From Paracentrotus lividus (Eukaryota > Echinodermata > Echinoidea > Camarodonta > Echinidae), in contig CALNVZ010002974.1 of the NCBI GenBank assembly GCA_940671915.1, positions 24,488,853-24,552,852 on the forward strand: a DNA stretch of 64,000 nucleotides, in the 5' to 3' direction. Below, piece after piece: positions 1 to 13,200 of the stretch. The translations under genes and the position numbers were made by a program. How positions within the stretch are numbered: position 1 is the first letter of the stretch; each line of letters begins with the position of its first letter. The notes under the pieces are model-generated. The model saw only the letters and a list, made by a program, of their open reading frames with translations. It ran no database searches and was not told where the DNA came from.

Positions 1-673
1 CTGGGAGCGCATCAGATGCTCATCCTCCTCCTGGTAAGCATCGTGGTTTCCAAGACGATCGGGCAAAAATACCGGGAGATTTAAAGCGTGGCAGCACGGA
101 GAGTGGTTACGGGAGTTTAGATAAGGATAAGATCAGACGTGGGAATTATATTGGATCAACATCGGGAGATTCGAACCCAGTGAATGCTATACGGGATAAA
201 TACTTGGTAAATCGTCCATTGTCGACAAGCAACGGAGGTGATGCATCAAGAACATATGGGACACGGGCCATAGCTACCCCTCCACAATCTGTTAGTGATA
301 GCCTAGCTAGAGCACTCCATAGTGGATCAGAGTCGGAGGACTCGGAATCGCGTGCTGCTCGCATTGCCAGATACAAGGAACAACGCAGGAGGGAATTAGC
401 AGAAAAATACGGTCTGGGACCTTCATCCAGTGACGGAGAGGCATCCTCCAGGCGAAGATTCTCCTCTCAGAAAGAGGAAGCATCTCCTACTTCTGAAAGA
501 GGGAGGAAACTCTCCAACGCTAGTGATAGGAGTTCTAATTTGGATGCCAGCCCGTTGTCAAGGAGATACCCAAGCAAGGAATCTTTGTCCAGTATAACCG
601 GTGAAGTGGAATCTATACATACTAATGGAAATACCTCACAAGATAATTCCCCAGCTACTACTCCAAGATTAAG
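1..673 (+). CDS. SVIL: Supervillin exon 1 of window (5' truncated by window edge)
   Basis: The frame starting at base 3 is open from the window edge to the donor AAG|GTGAGT at 673/674, so the exon starts upstream of the window. It leaves in phase 2. The diagnostic block SRAARIARYKEQRRRELAEKYG is encoded at about 348-413. It is a basic amphipathic helix that closely matches the conserved N-terminal segment of vertebrate supervillin. The remainder is Ser/Arg/Asp-rich and probably disordered, with several acidic serine clusters (for example SGSESEDSES) that look like casein-kinase-type sites. An ATG-initiated start is not visible inside the window; the codon at 180 is an internal GTG, not a start. 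Confidence 0.85.
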
Positions 674-3600
674 GTGAGTCTAATTATTAAAAGGTTTTAT
701 AACAATATAAATTATCATACATCTTTGCTTAATAGTCTTGTGATCAGTATTTAAATTGATGCGGATAGACTGATTACCAGATTTTTAAACACAGTTCTCT
801 TATTTGTGTATGACAGGCAAGATGAAAAAAGGTACCATATTTTCGAGTTAAGAAACATAAGGAACAAAAGTTTACTTGTGGTTAAAACCAATCGTGGGAA
901 TGCAGCTAATAACAAAACAATTATCCACTCCACATTATGCAACAATACAGATAATCATCATTTATATAAGGCATATCTGCCAATGGCATTGAAGTAGTAC
1001 ATGTGCCAACATGGCTGCCCTCTTCTGACCTAGGTATAATGGTCACATGACACTCTTATATCACACCTGATAAATGTCAAATAAGATACTCTAATCAATC
1101 TTAGGTAGGGATACATTGACATGAATAATATATGTACATATAATGTAACTGTTCATGTAGCCAACAAACCCCATCAGTATCTGTCAACCTCTATCTATTG
1201 GCCTAACACCCGGCTTCCCTTATCCCTTTGCCATATCAACAAACCTATTTCATGATGTGCCACACCCCCTAAATTTTGAATTTTAAACAGGAACACAATC
1301 TGTGCAAGGAACTCCTTGATCTGTGTAAGGACTGTGCAGCCATGGTTATTTTAAATCATTCTTTCTCTGTATTCAATGATTGAAAATTGACCATTCTCAC
1401 TATGAATCTAGCTCCCTGATTATGAAATATTTTTAAGTGCTTAAATAAATATGGCAACATATTTCTATTTGAACTCTAGCTTTTCAGACTATGTATTGTC
1501 AAAAATGGTCAACTACATTGTAAAAACAAAAACAAATTAAAATTAGGCCATCTACAGTGCGTCCCAAAAAGAACTATACACTTTTGAAATGGCTGACAAA
1601 TAAAAAATATATGATTTTAGGTGATGAAATTTGCATGTATGGAAAGCTTATTATCCCAAATTTCATATGACATCAAAAAGTCCGAAAATAAGTCATGCAT
1701 GAATGAGTGGCGTTCACTTTTGTAAAGGGTATGGAAATTAGGGTGCGCAGGAATTGCCCTACCAATTTGTATGAAGAAAGTCATTTTGAGCTTATGGAAT
1801 TGAGGATGATATGCAGAATTACTGATCAATTATGATGAAGTTGGGGTTTGATAAGTAAAATTTGTGGAATTGGGGATTATATTTTCATGCATGAGTCAAC
1901 AGGAATATGTATTTCCTATTGTTGCATTGTAACTTTCCAAGGCATATTTAATGAGGTCCTTCAGTGGTGTGTTTAATCTCTCTTTCTCTTCCTTTTCTCT
2001 CCCTCCCTCTTTCTCTCTCTCTCTCTCTCTCTCTCTTCGCATGGGTTTGTTTTGACCATTCATATTCATTGGTTTCTACACCAAATATCCTGACTACCTC
2101 CGTGCATCCCCGTCTACTCTCATTTACCCAAATTGGGATGGTTGATGACAAATTATCATTCTATCAATTAATCTGTCACATAAATTAGATAATCAACACC
2201 CAGCTAGCAATCATTTAATCAACAGTGTACCAGTCTCCAAATGTTTCAACTAATCAATCAAGCATTACATATCTTCATACAGTTATTTCAATCACCATGT
2301 CTTACTGTTCTCCAATAAATCAATCAACTCAATTGATCAACCAACCAACTATCCAGTCATTAGCAATTTGGACTTTTGTAAAGGAATATGACAGTGTAAC
2401 ACAAATTTGTGAAATTAACATGTCAGTCTTAAATCTAATTCTCTAATTCTTTATTTTGTAATATGCTAATTCGATGCTACAGTGCTGTTATTCTTTTCTT
2501 TCCTTCCTTCTTTTTCTTTTCTTTTTTTTTTTTTTGGGGGGGGAGGGGGGGATTAAACATCAGTGACTTTGAATAATCCCTTCAATGGATAGTAAAGAAT
2601 CATAATCTGCCTGTTCCACATTTCAATTACTGTAAGATTATCTAAACTTCTCATTGAATTACTTAATATCCAGGTGGGATTATGTAAATTGAATACTCTA
2701 AAAAATGTTTGTTGAAAAAAAGGAGAACGTCACTGATCGATGTTAGATATTCAGACAATACAAAAGATCATCAAAACGATCATCAAAACTGATCAAAAAT
2801 CTTACCCTGCAACTCACCTGTTCTGCACCCCATCCTGACTACCACTAATACACCACTGAATAAACCTTGGAAAGTTACAATGGTATAATAGGAAATACAT
2901 ATTCCTGTTCACTCATGCATGAAAATGTAATCCCCATTCCACAAATTTCACTTAGCAACCCCAACTCATCATAATTGATCAGTAATTATGCATATCATCC
3001 TCAATGCCATAAGCTCCAAATGACTTTCCTCATACAAATTGGTAGGGCAATTCCTGCGCACCCTAATTTCCATACCCTTTACAAAAGTGAACACTGCTCA
3101 TTCATGCATGACTTATTTTCGGACTTGTTGATGTCATATGAAATTTGGGATAATGAGCTTTCCATACATGTAAATTTCATTACCTAAAATCATATACTTT
3201 TTATTTGGCAGCCATTTCAAAAGTGTATAGTTCTTTTTGGGACGCCCTGTATAGGCAATTTATTGACACCTTTATCTATGACTGCACAATATGTCTTAGT
3301 CCTCTCTCTTGGATATTGATATGGTGACAGTTAATTTTAACTTATCCCTTACACATATTTCAACTCACACTTGGACATACAGCATGCATTTTAAGAGGAT
3401 GCATTATGTTTAAAAGCCTGGGTACAGTCAATATACAAGAGGGGTTTCTGAAAAGCATGTGTCATCACTCTTTACAGTAACACTATCAAAATCCTGAAAT
3501 TGCTCGAAATTAAGATGCAATCCCCAGAGCCAGATGTGTTATCTTAATGTGATGACAGTATAACATTAATGTGCATCTCCCACAAGTAACTCCTACCAGA

Positions 3601-6600
3601 GACATTCATATCAGTTATTCAGAAACATATCCAGAGGGCAAGTTCATTTTAGAACAGGAATACCTAAAGGATTCAATGTCAGGTTCTTTTTATATTCTGG
3701 GAGGCAAATTTTTGAAAGACAATTTTTGGAATAGCTTCTGACTCATACTTATGGGAAGACGTTTTAAGATGTCCTTCATAAGATTTATTTACCCTCAAAG
3801 CTGCAAGGATTTTTAGCGCTTACCAGATCAGTACGGCTTCTGTGAGATTAGATTGTTTTTCTTCTCACATTCAATGTCTCTGAATGAATGTAGATCAGTG
3901 TTAAAAAGACCCCACCCTCCCTGACATCAACATGTTAAAAGCTATTTTTTTTTGGGGGGGGGGGGGGGAGGTGCAGCCACATTAAGATTATAAACTGTAC
4001 ATTCAAGGAGGGATTTTCTTATATGGGGGGGGGGAGGCTAATTATAATTTTGAAAACTTAATGTGTAATGAAATAGGTCTAGACACGTTTGATTGTATGC
4101 ATGAATACACATGTAGGTCACTCTTTTACCCTTTACCTTGAACATTCTTCTGGGTTGCGTAGTCCATTAGTGTATACCTGTTCCCAAATGTCAAACACAA
4201 TACATCCATGTCAATCAGTCTTATTAATTGCCTCCCAATGAACTACAGGTGAAGTTTATCCAATTACACTTACATGTTCTCAGTTGAGAGCCAGAAGGTT
4301 GTTTACGCAATATACATGTACTTCCGCATGGGGTTTTCTAAAATTACCTCCTTTTGGTACTCAAGATATATATGGATTAAAAAAAAAAGTAAGCAATCAC
4401 AGATGTATGTTCATTTCAGTGTTATAGGTTAGGGCCTGTATTACATTTCATATACAACATGTATTTACCAGTAAATACATTGTGCATATTTGTCCAGAGA
4501 TCTAATTTCCCAGTCATTTGTTACATGTAATCAACACCCATACAGTTATCAATTAGTAGATACAATGTAAAAGGGAAATTTAGTCATATGAATTCCTTTT
4601 TTGGAGAAAAACTTAGAATTCTTACTGCTGCAAGATAGAATATGTCTTATGTCAGGACAACATTATACAATTATTCATTGCAACTAACTGTTTAACAAGT
4701 TCAAACAAAATCTTTGTGAAAGGCCAATAAATATGTTGGGGAGTGACACAAGTAACACATGGCTAGTTGATCTCAACAAATACTCACCATATGTGCTGCC
4801 CTCTCCAGTTTAAGGCTGGTTAAATGGAAAGCAAGAACTTTAAGGCCCGAATTCACAAACGTGGTTTAGTTAGTCCATGGTCTATTTGTTTAAACCACGG
4901 ATTTAGACCATGGTCTAAATTTTGGTATTCACAAACCACCTGATTTAGACCATGGACTAACTAAACCACGTTTGTGAATTCGGGCCTAAGAGTTAAAAAA
5001 ATGAACAGAAAAAATATACCAAGTTCATTTCTGTAGTTCAAAGTAACAATCAAACATAATGAAAATTTTGAAATTGAGAAGAATTGTGTTTTCAATTCAT
5101 CAATTTATTGTATAAGGATGTGTAGGCCTAATGAATCCATTGATCTGTGTGATCATAAGGTATTGCCTTTTTTTTTATAATCTCCTTTATTTTATCAATA
5201 TTTTGAAACTGGATTGCTGAATATATATAATATTGAATGTCTTTAATATACATGTACTGTGTATACATTGTAATCGTGGTGAACATGTGATTTTCATATA
5301 CTGCCTGAAATTTCACATTTACACTTTACAGTTAGTCTGTAGAGTGGATTTGTGACTATCGCCCATTCAATAAGGGCTCAAAAAGTCCACTGTAGTTCAT
5401 GTAAAATATATATTTAATGCATATTTCTAGTGACTAACAAGCATGTTGACTATTTAGTATCAAGTGCATACAGCCTTAGAGAAATGGTATTTTAAGAAAC
5501 TGTGAAAATTTGATTCATGGAACCTTGTCAAATCACAAAAATTCATATTCAAAGAATAAGAAGAAAAAAAAAATCCTTTTAATTGTGTGAATAAGAGAGT
5601 GAAAATAACATATTTAATTTTTGCAAATAGCCTGTCAAAAATAATGTTCATCAAAAGAATATGTTTTTGTAATGTAAATTGAAAAAAAAAATGTTTGGCA
5701 CTCTATCCAGTCTCGTGAAAAAGGAAAAGCAAATTGCTACAGCGGACAGAACTTAATTTGGAGCTTGATTGTTTCAGAAGCATTACAACCTATTGAGAAA
5801 AACAATGTCTGTATCGTTCTCATTGTACTTCACATCTAACTAGTAGAGATAACCAGTTTAGGAACAACTTCATTCAATTTATTCAGAATGTCATGAGAGA
5901 GTCCTAATTAATTACCTCCGCACATCTTTAGGTTCAATGACCTATGGATTGTTTTGACAATGAGGATCCTTAACCTTCACGCTGTCGACTAGAAATACCT
6001 CATGACATCTTTAATTTGTTTGCGTAGAGAGTCCTTATATAACTTGGCAATGCCTCCATTATGTCTTGTTAGATGTTTACTAATTCTCTCCCTGCATGTT
6101 TTCCTTTTCCTCTAATCCGCACCACCGATATATCGACCGTCCCATCGTCGTCGCAACTTCCCCGTGGAATGCTCGTTGTTGCGGTGGCACTAACCAGCCG
6201 GAAAGCTCGTAGGGACTCTAACATCTCCACGGAAACACAGGACTTTATTGATGCCTTGGAAGCATCCCGTGCAGCACGGAGAGAAAGGTAACAGAATGCA
6301 AGCTAATAATGTACTCTTAACACATTTAGAATTATTATACCTGAGACTGTTGGGTACTCGTCCATCAAAATGGATCTGAAATTGAATTATCTAATGAATT
6401 ATCTAATCAATCTGCACACATGATTGAATTTGTAGATTTGTTGACAGTTTTAAGAGATAAGTAAGAGAAGAATATCATTGTAAATCAAATCATTTTTTTT
6501 TTTTTTTTTTTTCATGTTCACGTCTTAAGGATCTTTAAGCAAAGAAAGTTTAAATATTTTTCATAAACTGGCAAAGGAAATTGAACATAAGATCTTTGGA

Positions 6601-7197
6601 AAGAGATAGTCATGAATATCAATTCTAATTGCCTGCTATTTATTATTATTATCATTATGATTGCCTGAAAAATATTAGTAATTGTGACTACATTGTAGAT
6701 GTCTAATAGTAATACAGTGCGTATCAATAAAAACGAGACAGTTTTGAAAAGTCTGTTAAAATTTCATTTCAAATCATGATGTCTATATTTTGATGTTAAT
6801 AAATGCTCTGAAGTCTTATCTTTCAAATGCCATTTAAAGGAATAAGTTTCGTTCATGCTTGAGCACACACAGAACATTTTTGTCGGGGGCTCAAAAAAGG
6901 GCTTGCGCACAAATTGGAGAAAATGAGAAATATTTTTTTTTTTTTTTAATTTTTTATTTAAAAATATTTATTCAGGATAAAAATACATGATCAGCCAGAG
7001 GCTGTTTTTACATCATGGTCCTGATTAGGACATATACATAATATCAGAATGCAAAACAAGTGTAAATCATAAGCGACAAAATTAATAATACACCGTATAA
7101 ACAAATTGATAATACAACAATGTAAACAATAATAGTACAATATGTAAATTTGTAAAAAATTTAAAGAGAGGGGAAGTAGAAAGAGAAAGTGAAGAGA

Positions 7198-7236
<39 letters not shown>

Positions 7237-10200
7237 AAAAAGTGTGTGTGAGAGAGAGAGAGAGAGAAGAAAGAAAGCAATGGAAAATTAGAGATGCATA
7301 AACATGATCGATTGATCAGAGAGGACAGAAAAGGGGGAGAAAGAAACGTAAATGTAATTTACGTAAGAAATGAAGAAAAAAGTAAAGTTGAGAGGGAAAC
7401 GTATACCATTCTGATAATAAAGCAATACAGCAAAAATACATAACAATAAAGGAGTATAACAATTCAATGATTATCAAAAATAATTCAGCTTAAAAAGTAT
7501 ACTAAGTAAGCGTGAGTAAATAAATTATAAATAGGTACGAATATGTTTGGAGATAGTAAAGAAAATAACTTTAGGAGATTTTTAGAAATGAAGTTGCTTG
7601 TATTGTCTTTTGAAGGAAGGAAGGGTTCCATAATTTTGTAACTCATTCGGGAGACGATTCCACGTTTTGGGGCCTGAATATCTGAAGGAATGTTTAAAGA
7701 GTTTGATATTTGGTTTGGGTAGGACAACATTTAAAGAGTCAGAATTTCGGGTATTAAAGCCATGCCTATCAAAATACATTTCGATTTCATTGCATAGTCT
7801 AACTGGAGCCAAACCATGTATGCAACGATACATAAGCATATTGATAAATCAGACTTCTTGCTAATCAGCAGTCTTTCTTTAAACTTTGTTGTTATCTTTG
7901 CCATTATTTTCGAATTATGCTTTCAAAATTCATGTACAAAACTATTTATTTACTTTTATTGTTTTTTTTTTTGTTGTTTGTAACCATTCTTCTCTTAACT
8001 TATATATATTATCATTTGTGCCAAATAAAATATTCCTTTAAAAAAAAAAACAAAAAGTAAAAACACAAAACACTAAATTTGTCAACCGCCAGAGAGAGGG
8101 GATTTTGGTTGCGTCGGTATTGAATCAGCACTGAAATTGAATTGATTGCAGTTGATTGATCCATACTTGCATATAGACAGCTTGTTTTTTCTCGTTCATC
8201 CTTGAATGAACACGGAAGTTTGTCAGAGGTCCAAAAAAAAAAAAAAAAAAAAATTTCGTTACAATTCAGGTATTAATTCATTTTCTGCAATCATTCACTT
8301 CATTCTGAGTCCCAGGTAACCCAATCATCGATCTGAGACTTGGAGTTGGCTTTTACACTGGAGAACAATGAATTAGTTTCCTTTATAAGAGTCGGACTCT
8401 CTACTATGGACTCTAAAATCATGATTTACTATCTCAATCCACTTGATAGCAATCAATCAAAAAGTAATCAATCAATCAATCAATCAAACAAAAAAATGAA
8501 TTAATCAAACGATCATTCATTCAAAAGATCAATCTATCAATCATTCATTCAATCAATTAATAAATCAATCCATTAATCAAACAATAAATCAAACAATAAA
8601 TCAATCAAAAAAACAAACAAACAAAGCAATCAATCAATCAATCAATCAATCAACCAACCAATCAACCAGCCAGCCAAGTCCCCTTACTTGGGTTGACAAT
8701 ATTTTTTTATTTATTTTTAGTTTTAAGGAATATTCAATGCTAAAAGATAACATGTTAACATGAAAGAAAAATAAATAAATAAATCAAAACAAAACAAAAA
8801 ACAATTCAAGTAAATAAATAGCTTTGTAAATGAATTTTGAAAGCACAATTCGAAAATAATGGCAAAGATGATGAAAAGGTTAAGAGGAAATCTGCTGATT
8901 AGCAAAAAGTCTGATGATCATATTTCTCATTTTCTTCCATTTTGTGCCCAAGCCTTTTTTGGGGCCCCGACAGAAACGTTCTGTGTGCGCTCAAGCATGA
9001 ATGAAACTTATTTCTTTTAATGGCATTTGAAAGATAAGACTTCAGAGCATCTATTAACATCAAAATATAGACATCATAATTTGAAATGAAATTTTGACAG
9101 ACTTTTCAAAACTGTCCCGTTTTTATTGATACGCACTGTAGAGATCAAAAGTGATCATTGATGTATAGCTAACAACATATTGCATGTGTTCATAGAGCAG
9201 GAAGAAGAAAGGTTTGTTTACAGATAACTTGTGCCTAATTTCCGATTAATGGAACCATAATTTATTTAAACTGATATTTCCAAACAGATATCTTCTGTAA
9301 AGGGTTCATTACCCTTTTGACAACCTTGTCGTAATGTATCATATCTTATGTTTTTTTATGAACTAAAATATCATAAAACTGTCACTGATGTAATAACTTG
9401 TTATCTTTTTCTTGCATCAGTGATCAAATCAATTCCTCATTTTTTTTTTAAATTTTAAAGTAAAGGTCATTTTGGAGTGTAGAGTATTTTCATACAAGTT
9501 TCACAGCTGTTGCACTGTCACCGTGTACAATCGTGTACAATCGTGATAATTTTATTGATCGGTCAATCACTTAAATGATAGTTATTAAATTTCCATGGGT
9601 TGAAATGCTGTTCCAAAATTATTTGACTGCTACCAAAATCCACCAGGCTGCATTGACAGTAATAATTGTCATTTAATTGACTTAATTACAAAGTCACTCC
9701 CTCTTTCCCTCTCTCCCCCTTTCTCATTCTCTATCTCTCCCCCTCTTTCCAATTTTCCCTTTTCTCTTTCTTTATGTCTTTCACTCACCCTGTCTTTATG
9801 TCCTTTTCCTTTTCTCTCTCTCTCTCTCTCATCTCTCTTTCTGTCTTGCTTTCTCCGTTTTAAGAATTAGATTTGTCTGATTTCGAATTCATAATTATTT
9901 TTTAATTATATTTGTCTGGAAGACGTCTGTCTATGGAGCTGTCCATGTGATGCTACTTACGATTGTCTTCTGGACTGAAATTTAGTTATAACTAGGGATA
10001 TCTACTGTTCATTTGTTAGTTCTGATAATAATGTCCTACATATTTATGGTCCAAAATTCCTCTGCCGATTCGGATTGGCCCTACTGCTCCAGAAAAATCA
10101 TTGAAAGTATATTCTCATAAAAATCGCTTTTACCTGAAAACTCAGATCATGGACCACTCCTATGTTCCATGTACAAAGCATGTTATCCCACTTAAAACTG

Positions 10201-13200
10201 ATGTTGCAGGGGTTATGATGGAGGTTTTAAACACAATTTTAAAGCCATGCATTACATCACTGCTAAATATAAGGATTGTGAAAAGTAATCCTACCCCAAC
10301 AAAATACCTTTCAATACAAATAGGACTAAATGACATTTAAGACTACATTCGACGATTATGTCATACAAATGAGATAAGTGAATGGCTAATCAAGGTATTT
10401 CCTGATGTGCCTTCGGACATGGAAATTGCAGGGAATTACTTGTGTGAATTCTCGTCTATTAACCGGGCATAAATGGCATGCTCAAACCGGCATGGGGCGC
10501 AAAGTTTCAGCTGGCATCAGTTTGGAAGACTCGCCATGATTCTTACTCAGAGCATAGACCTGAAAGTGCTCTGAGGTGACATTTTTTTTGTGTTTTCCTG
10601 AACGAATTGCAACAGTATCTTTGAGGTGCGATAATGCTGTCGGTGGATAGGAATCTCAGTCATGACGTGTAAGTGTCATTTGTTAAATTTTGTTTTGTCC
10701 ATCATCGATTTGTTTACCATCTGTTGGTGATCATTGATGATGGGGTAATATCGCTAAACACAAATAGAAACCTAGGGTGAATCAAAACTGGTATATTATG
10801 GGTCTCTTACGAAACTTATGAAAAGGGTATCTTTCTTTTTCATTTGAGCAATTTGAATATTCAGATGTTTATTCCAATTGAATATAACAGGAAAATAGTA
10901 GGAGGTGATTATGTAAACATGTGGTACCTTATGCTAAAGTCACACAGACACTTACGTTGAGTTACGTCCGGTTGCGTCCAAAAATTATTTTCTCTTCTGC
11001 GGATCCCCAAGGATGCCTACCCGTCATAGTCAGTAATGGAAATATCCAGTAAAACAAAGAAATACATAAGAAATGATAGAATAGAAGAAGAAATAAGATT
11101 AAAACAGCACAAACATATCTATACGTAAGTGTCTGTGTGACTGTAGCATAATCACCAACAAAGTCATGTAAATCTTGCAAAACACATTTATGACACTTTG
11201 CAGGCCAAGAAATAAATCCAATTTCCTATTTTTTCCACTCATATTCTCCTCTCAAAGTGATTAAAGGCAATGCTATTGACTTTTGTTTCAAAGTGCAATA
11301 ATAATTAAAAAAGAAGAGAAGATAATATTTATATTTTTAAAAGTAAATCTTTATTGAATTCTGAATATGTGATATTGGATAAGTAGGCCTGTCTTAGAAA
11401 CCGAGGAAAATTAATCTTGTATTGAATTGTTTTATTTCAAATAAACTATGTGTGCTGAAAGTAATTGCATGAATTTGGGAATGATAAGAGAAAAGATTGA
11501 ATGGGGGAAAGTATTCAAAATATTAAGAACAAAAGTTAATAAAATAAGGTGTGCTTCAAATGAAAAGTCAAGGAAAGGATTCTGAAGCCTGACTGGTGGG
11601 GAGAGAAACAAGAGAGAGAGAGAGGGAGAGATAGTTATATATCCAAAGTTTGCAGTAGTGAAGGAAAAAAAAAACCAAGAACACAACAAAACAGTATTCT
11701 GAACAGTTGATGTGGAAAATAAATCGAGTACAACATCTTTTTTCTTCAAGAAATTTTGAAGATAATTTCCAATAATAAATTCAACTTTAGAAGCAAATTT
11801 AAAATTCTTAAAGAAACTTTACAAGAAATGATATGTACCATTATTAATTTTATACTAGATTATCTTATCTGTAAAGCCCTCCAAAAAGGAAATGTTTTAA
11901 CTTGCTCCACATAGCAACAGTTCATTAGAGCTTGATGTAATGTACTGAAATGGCCTAAAATGTCACTTTTCTAATATTCATTTGTTACAATGAAACCTAT
12001 GAGGTGCAATTAAAACAATATTAACATGTGGCCAGCAAGAACCTGCCAATAGACATACTTTAACCTGACGCCTGCAGTACTGATACCTCGTAATTAATTA
12101 CACCTTTTCCTGCTGAGCGCTCACTACGTGTTTTATGCCCGATGGGATCAAATTGGCACTCTTGTTCAGGGAGAACTTCCTTTAAAGGTCAACCTGAGAT
12201 GAAATATATCTGAATATGAGAAATAACATACTTTCAGATAATACTATTATTTTTGCACATGAAATTAAAAAAAACTTGAGCTCTTAAGAAAATTGGAATA
12301 GCATTTGTCGTAGGGGAAAATGGATAATTCTTCTATCAGAATATAAACATGGTTACAAAAACTCACTTTTCATTGATATTTTCTTTTGCAAACAGAGACC
12401 ATGTGGTAAACATGTGCATAAATGTCATCTTTAATTTGTTCTTGTGTATTTTTCTACCAATTTTTACCCCATTTATTAGGCCCATTGGCTGTGTGTTTTT
12501 TAAACCCATTTTCTAGGGGTACTGAATTGGTTAAAATTCAGTGTAAATTTGGTATGATTCTGTAAATCTTTCATTGCAGCTTTTATCATCACCAACATTC
12601 TAGATTATATTGAAATCAAGAGATTTAATTTAAAACAAATAATGTCTGTTCTTCAGAATTTACAGAATGGATAAACCTTTATCATAAGGATGATAACGAA
12701 CAATTACTTGATAACAATGAGGCAAATTGTACCACATAAACAAAAGTATATACAGTGTTATACATGTACACAGAGATAGATAATTTAGATACATGTATCT
12801 ATTCCTCTTATAAGTTCTGGAAACAATAAATATGTTTGGCTCTATGTTTGTCTCTGAATTGAGAAGAAAAAAAAAAAAACGTTTAGAAAAGTGTATTGTG
12901 ATCCTGAGACAAAGTCACAATATTCCTGTTTGATAAAGTTTTACATTATTATTATTTTTTTTAATATTTTTATTTGAATATCACTGGAATGACAGTTTTG
13001 AATAATGGAATATAAATGACATTAAAGATTACTGACAATGAAAAACAGAAGAAGAGGCAAGATTTCATAGAAAGAGGAAGAGATGGAGAGATGAAGAGAG
13101 CCATAACAGTAGAAGAACAAGATTCATACGATTAAAATACCACCACATTCCAGACTAGAGCATTTGAAGAGCCAGCATTGCCAAAGAGCCTTTCCTAGGC

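Larger units (their letters stand above)
674..6197 (+). other. Intron 1 (no gene found)
   Basis: This intron contains a 1.7 kb palindromic TA-flanked element (1553-3251) and a 143 bp Harbinger-like palindrome (4844-4986). It also has homopolymer G tracts near 2537, 3953 and 4025, and otherwise AT-rich unique-looking sequence. Short ORFs inside it carry no recognisable domain. The pair at 1617-1829 (minus) and 2975-3187 (plus) are simply the two arms of the palindromic element. Confidence 0.7.
6713..9140. mobile_element. Second long-armed palindromic mariner-like element, interrupted by a LINE
   Basis: The left tip CAGTGCGTATCAATAAAAACG and the right tip are exact inverses, flanked by TA at 6713-6714 and 9139-9140. 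The first 218 bp of the left arm (6715-6932) match the outer right arm (about 8922-9138). The inner right arm (about 8705-8900) is matched not next to that, but at 7858-8045. The left arm is therefore split by the inserted sequence 6933-7857. The loop holds an AATC/ATCA tetranucleotide run (about 8450-8670) and poly-A tracts. It shares the CAGTGCGT tip with the 1553-3251 element but differs in sequence after that. No transposase is present. Confidence 0.82.

Noticed and set aside
1617..3187. Two near-identical 70-codon frames on opposite strands
   Set aside because: They are the two arms of the palindromic transposon, not a gene pair.
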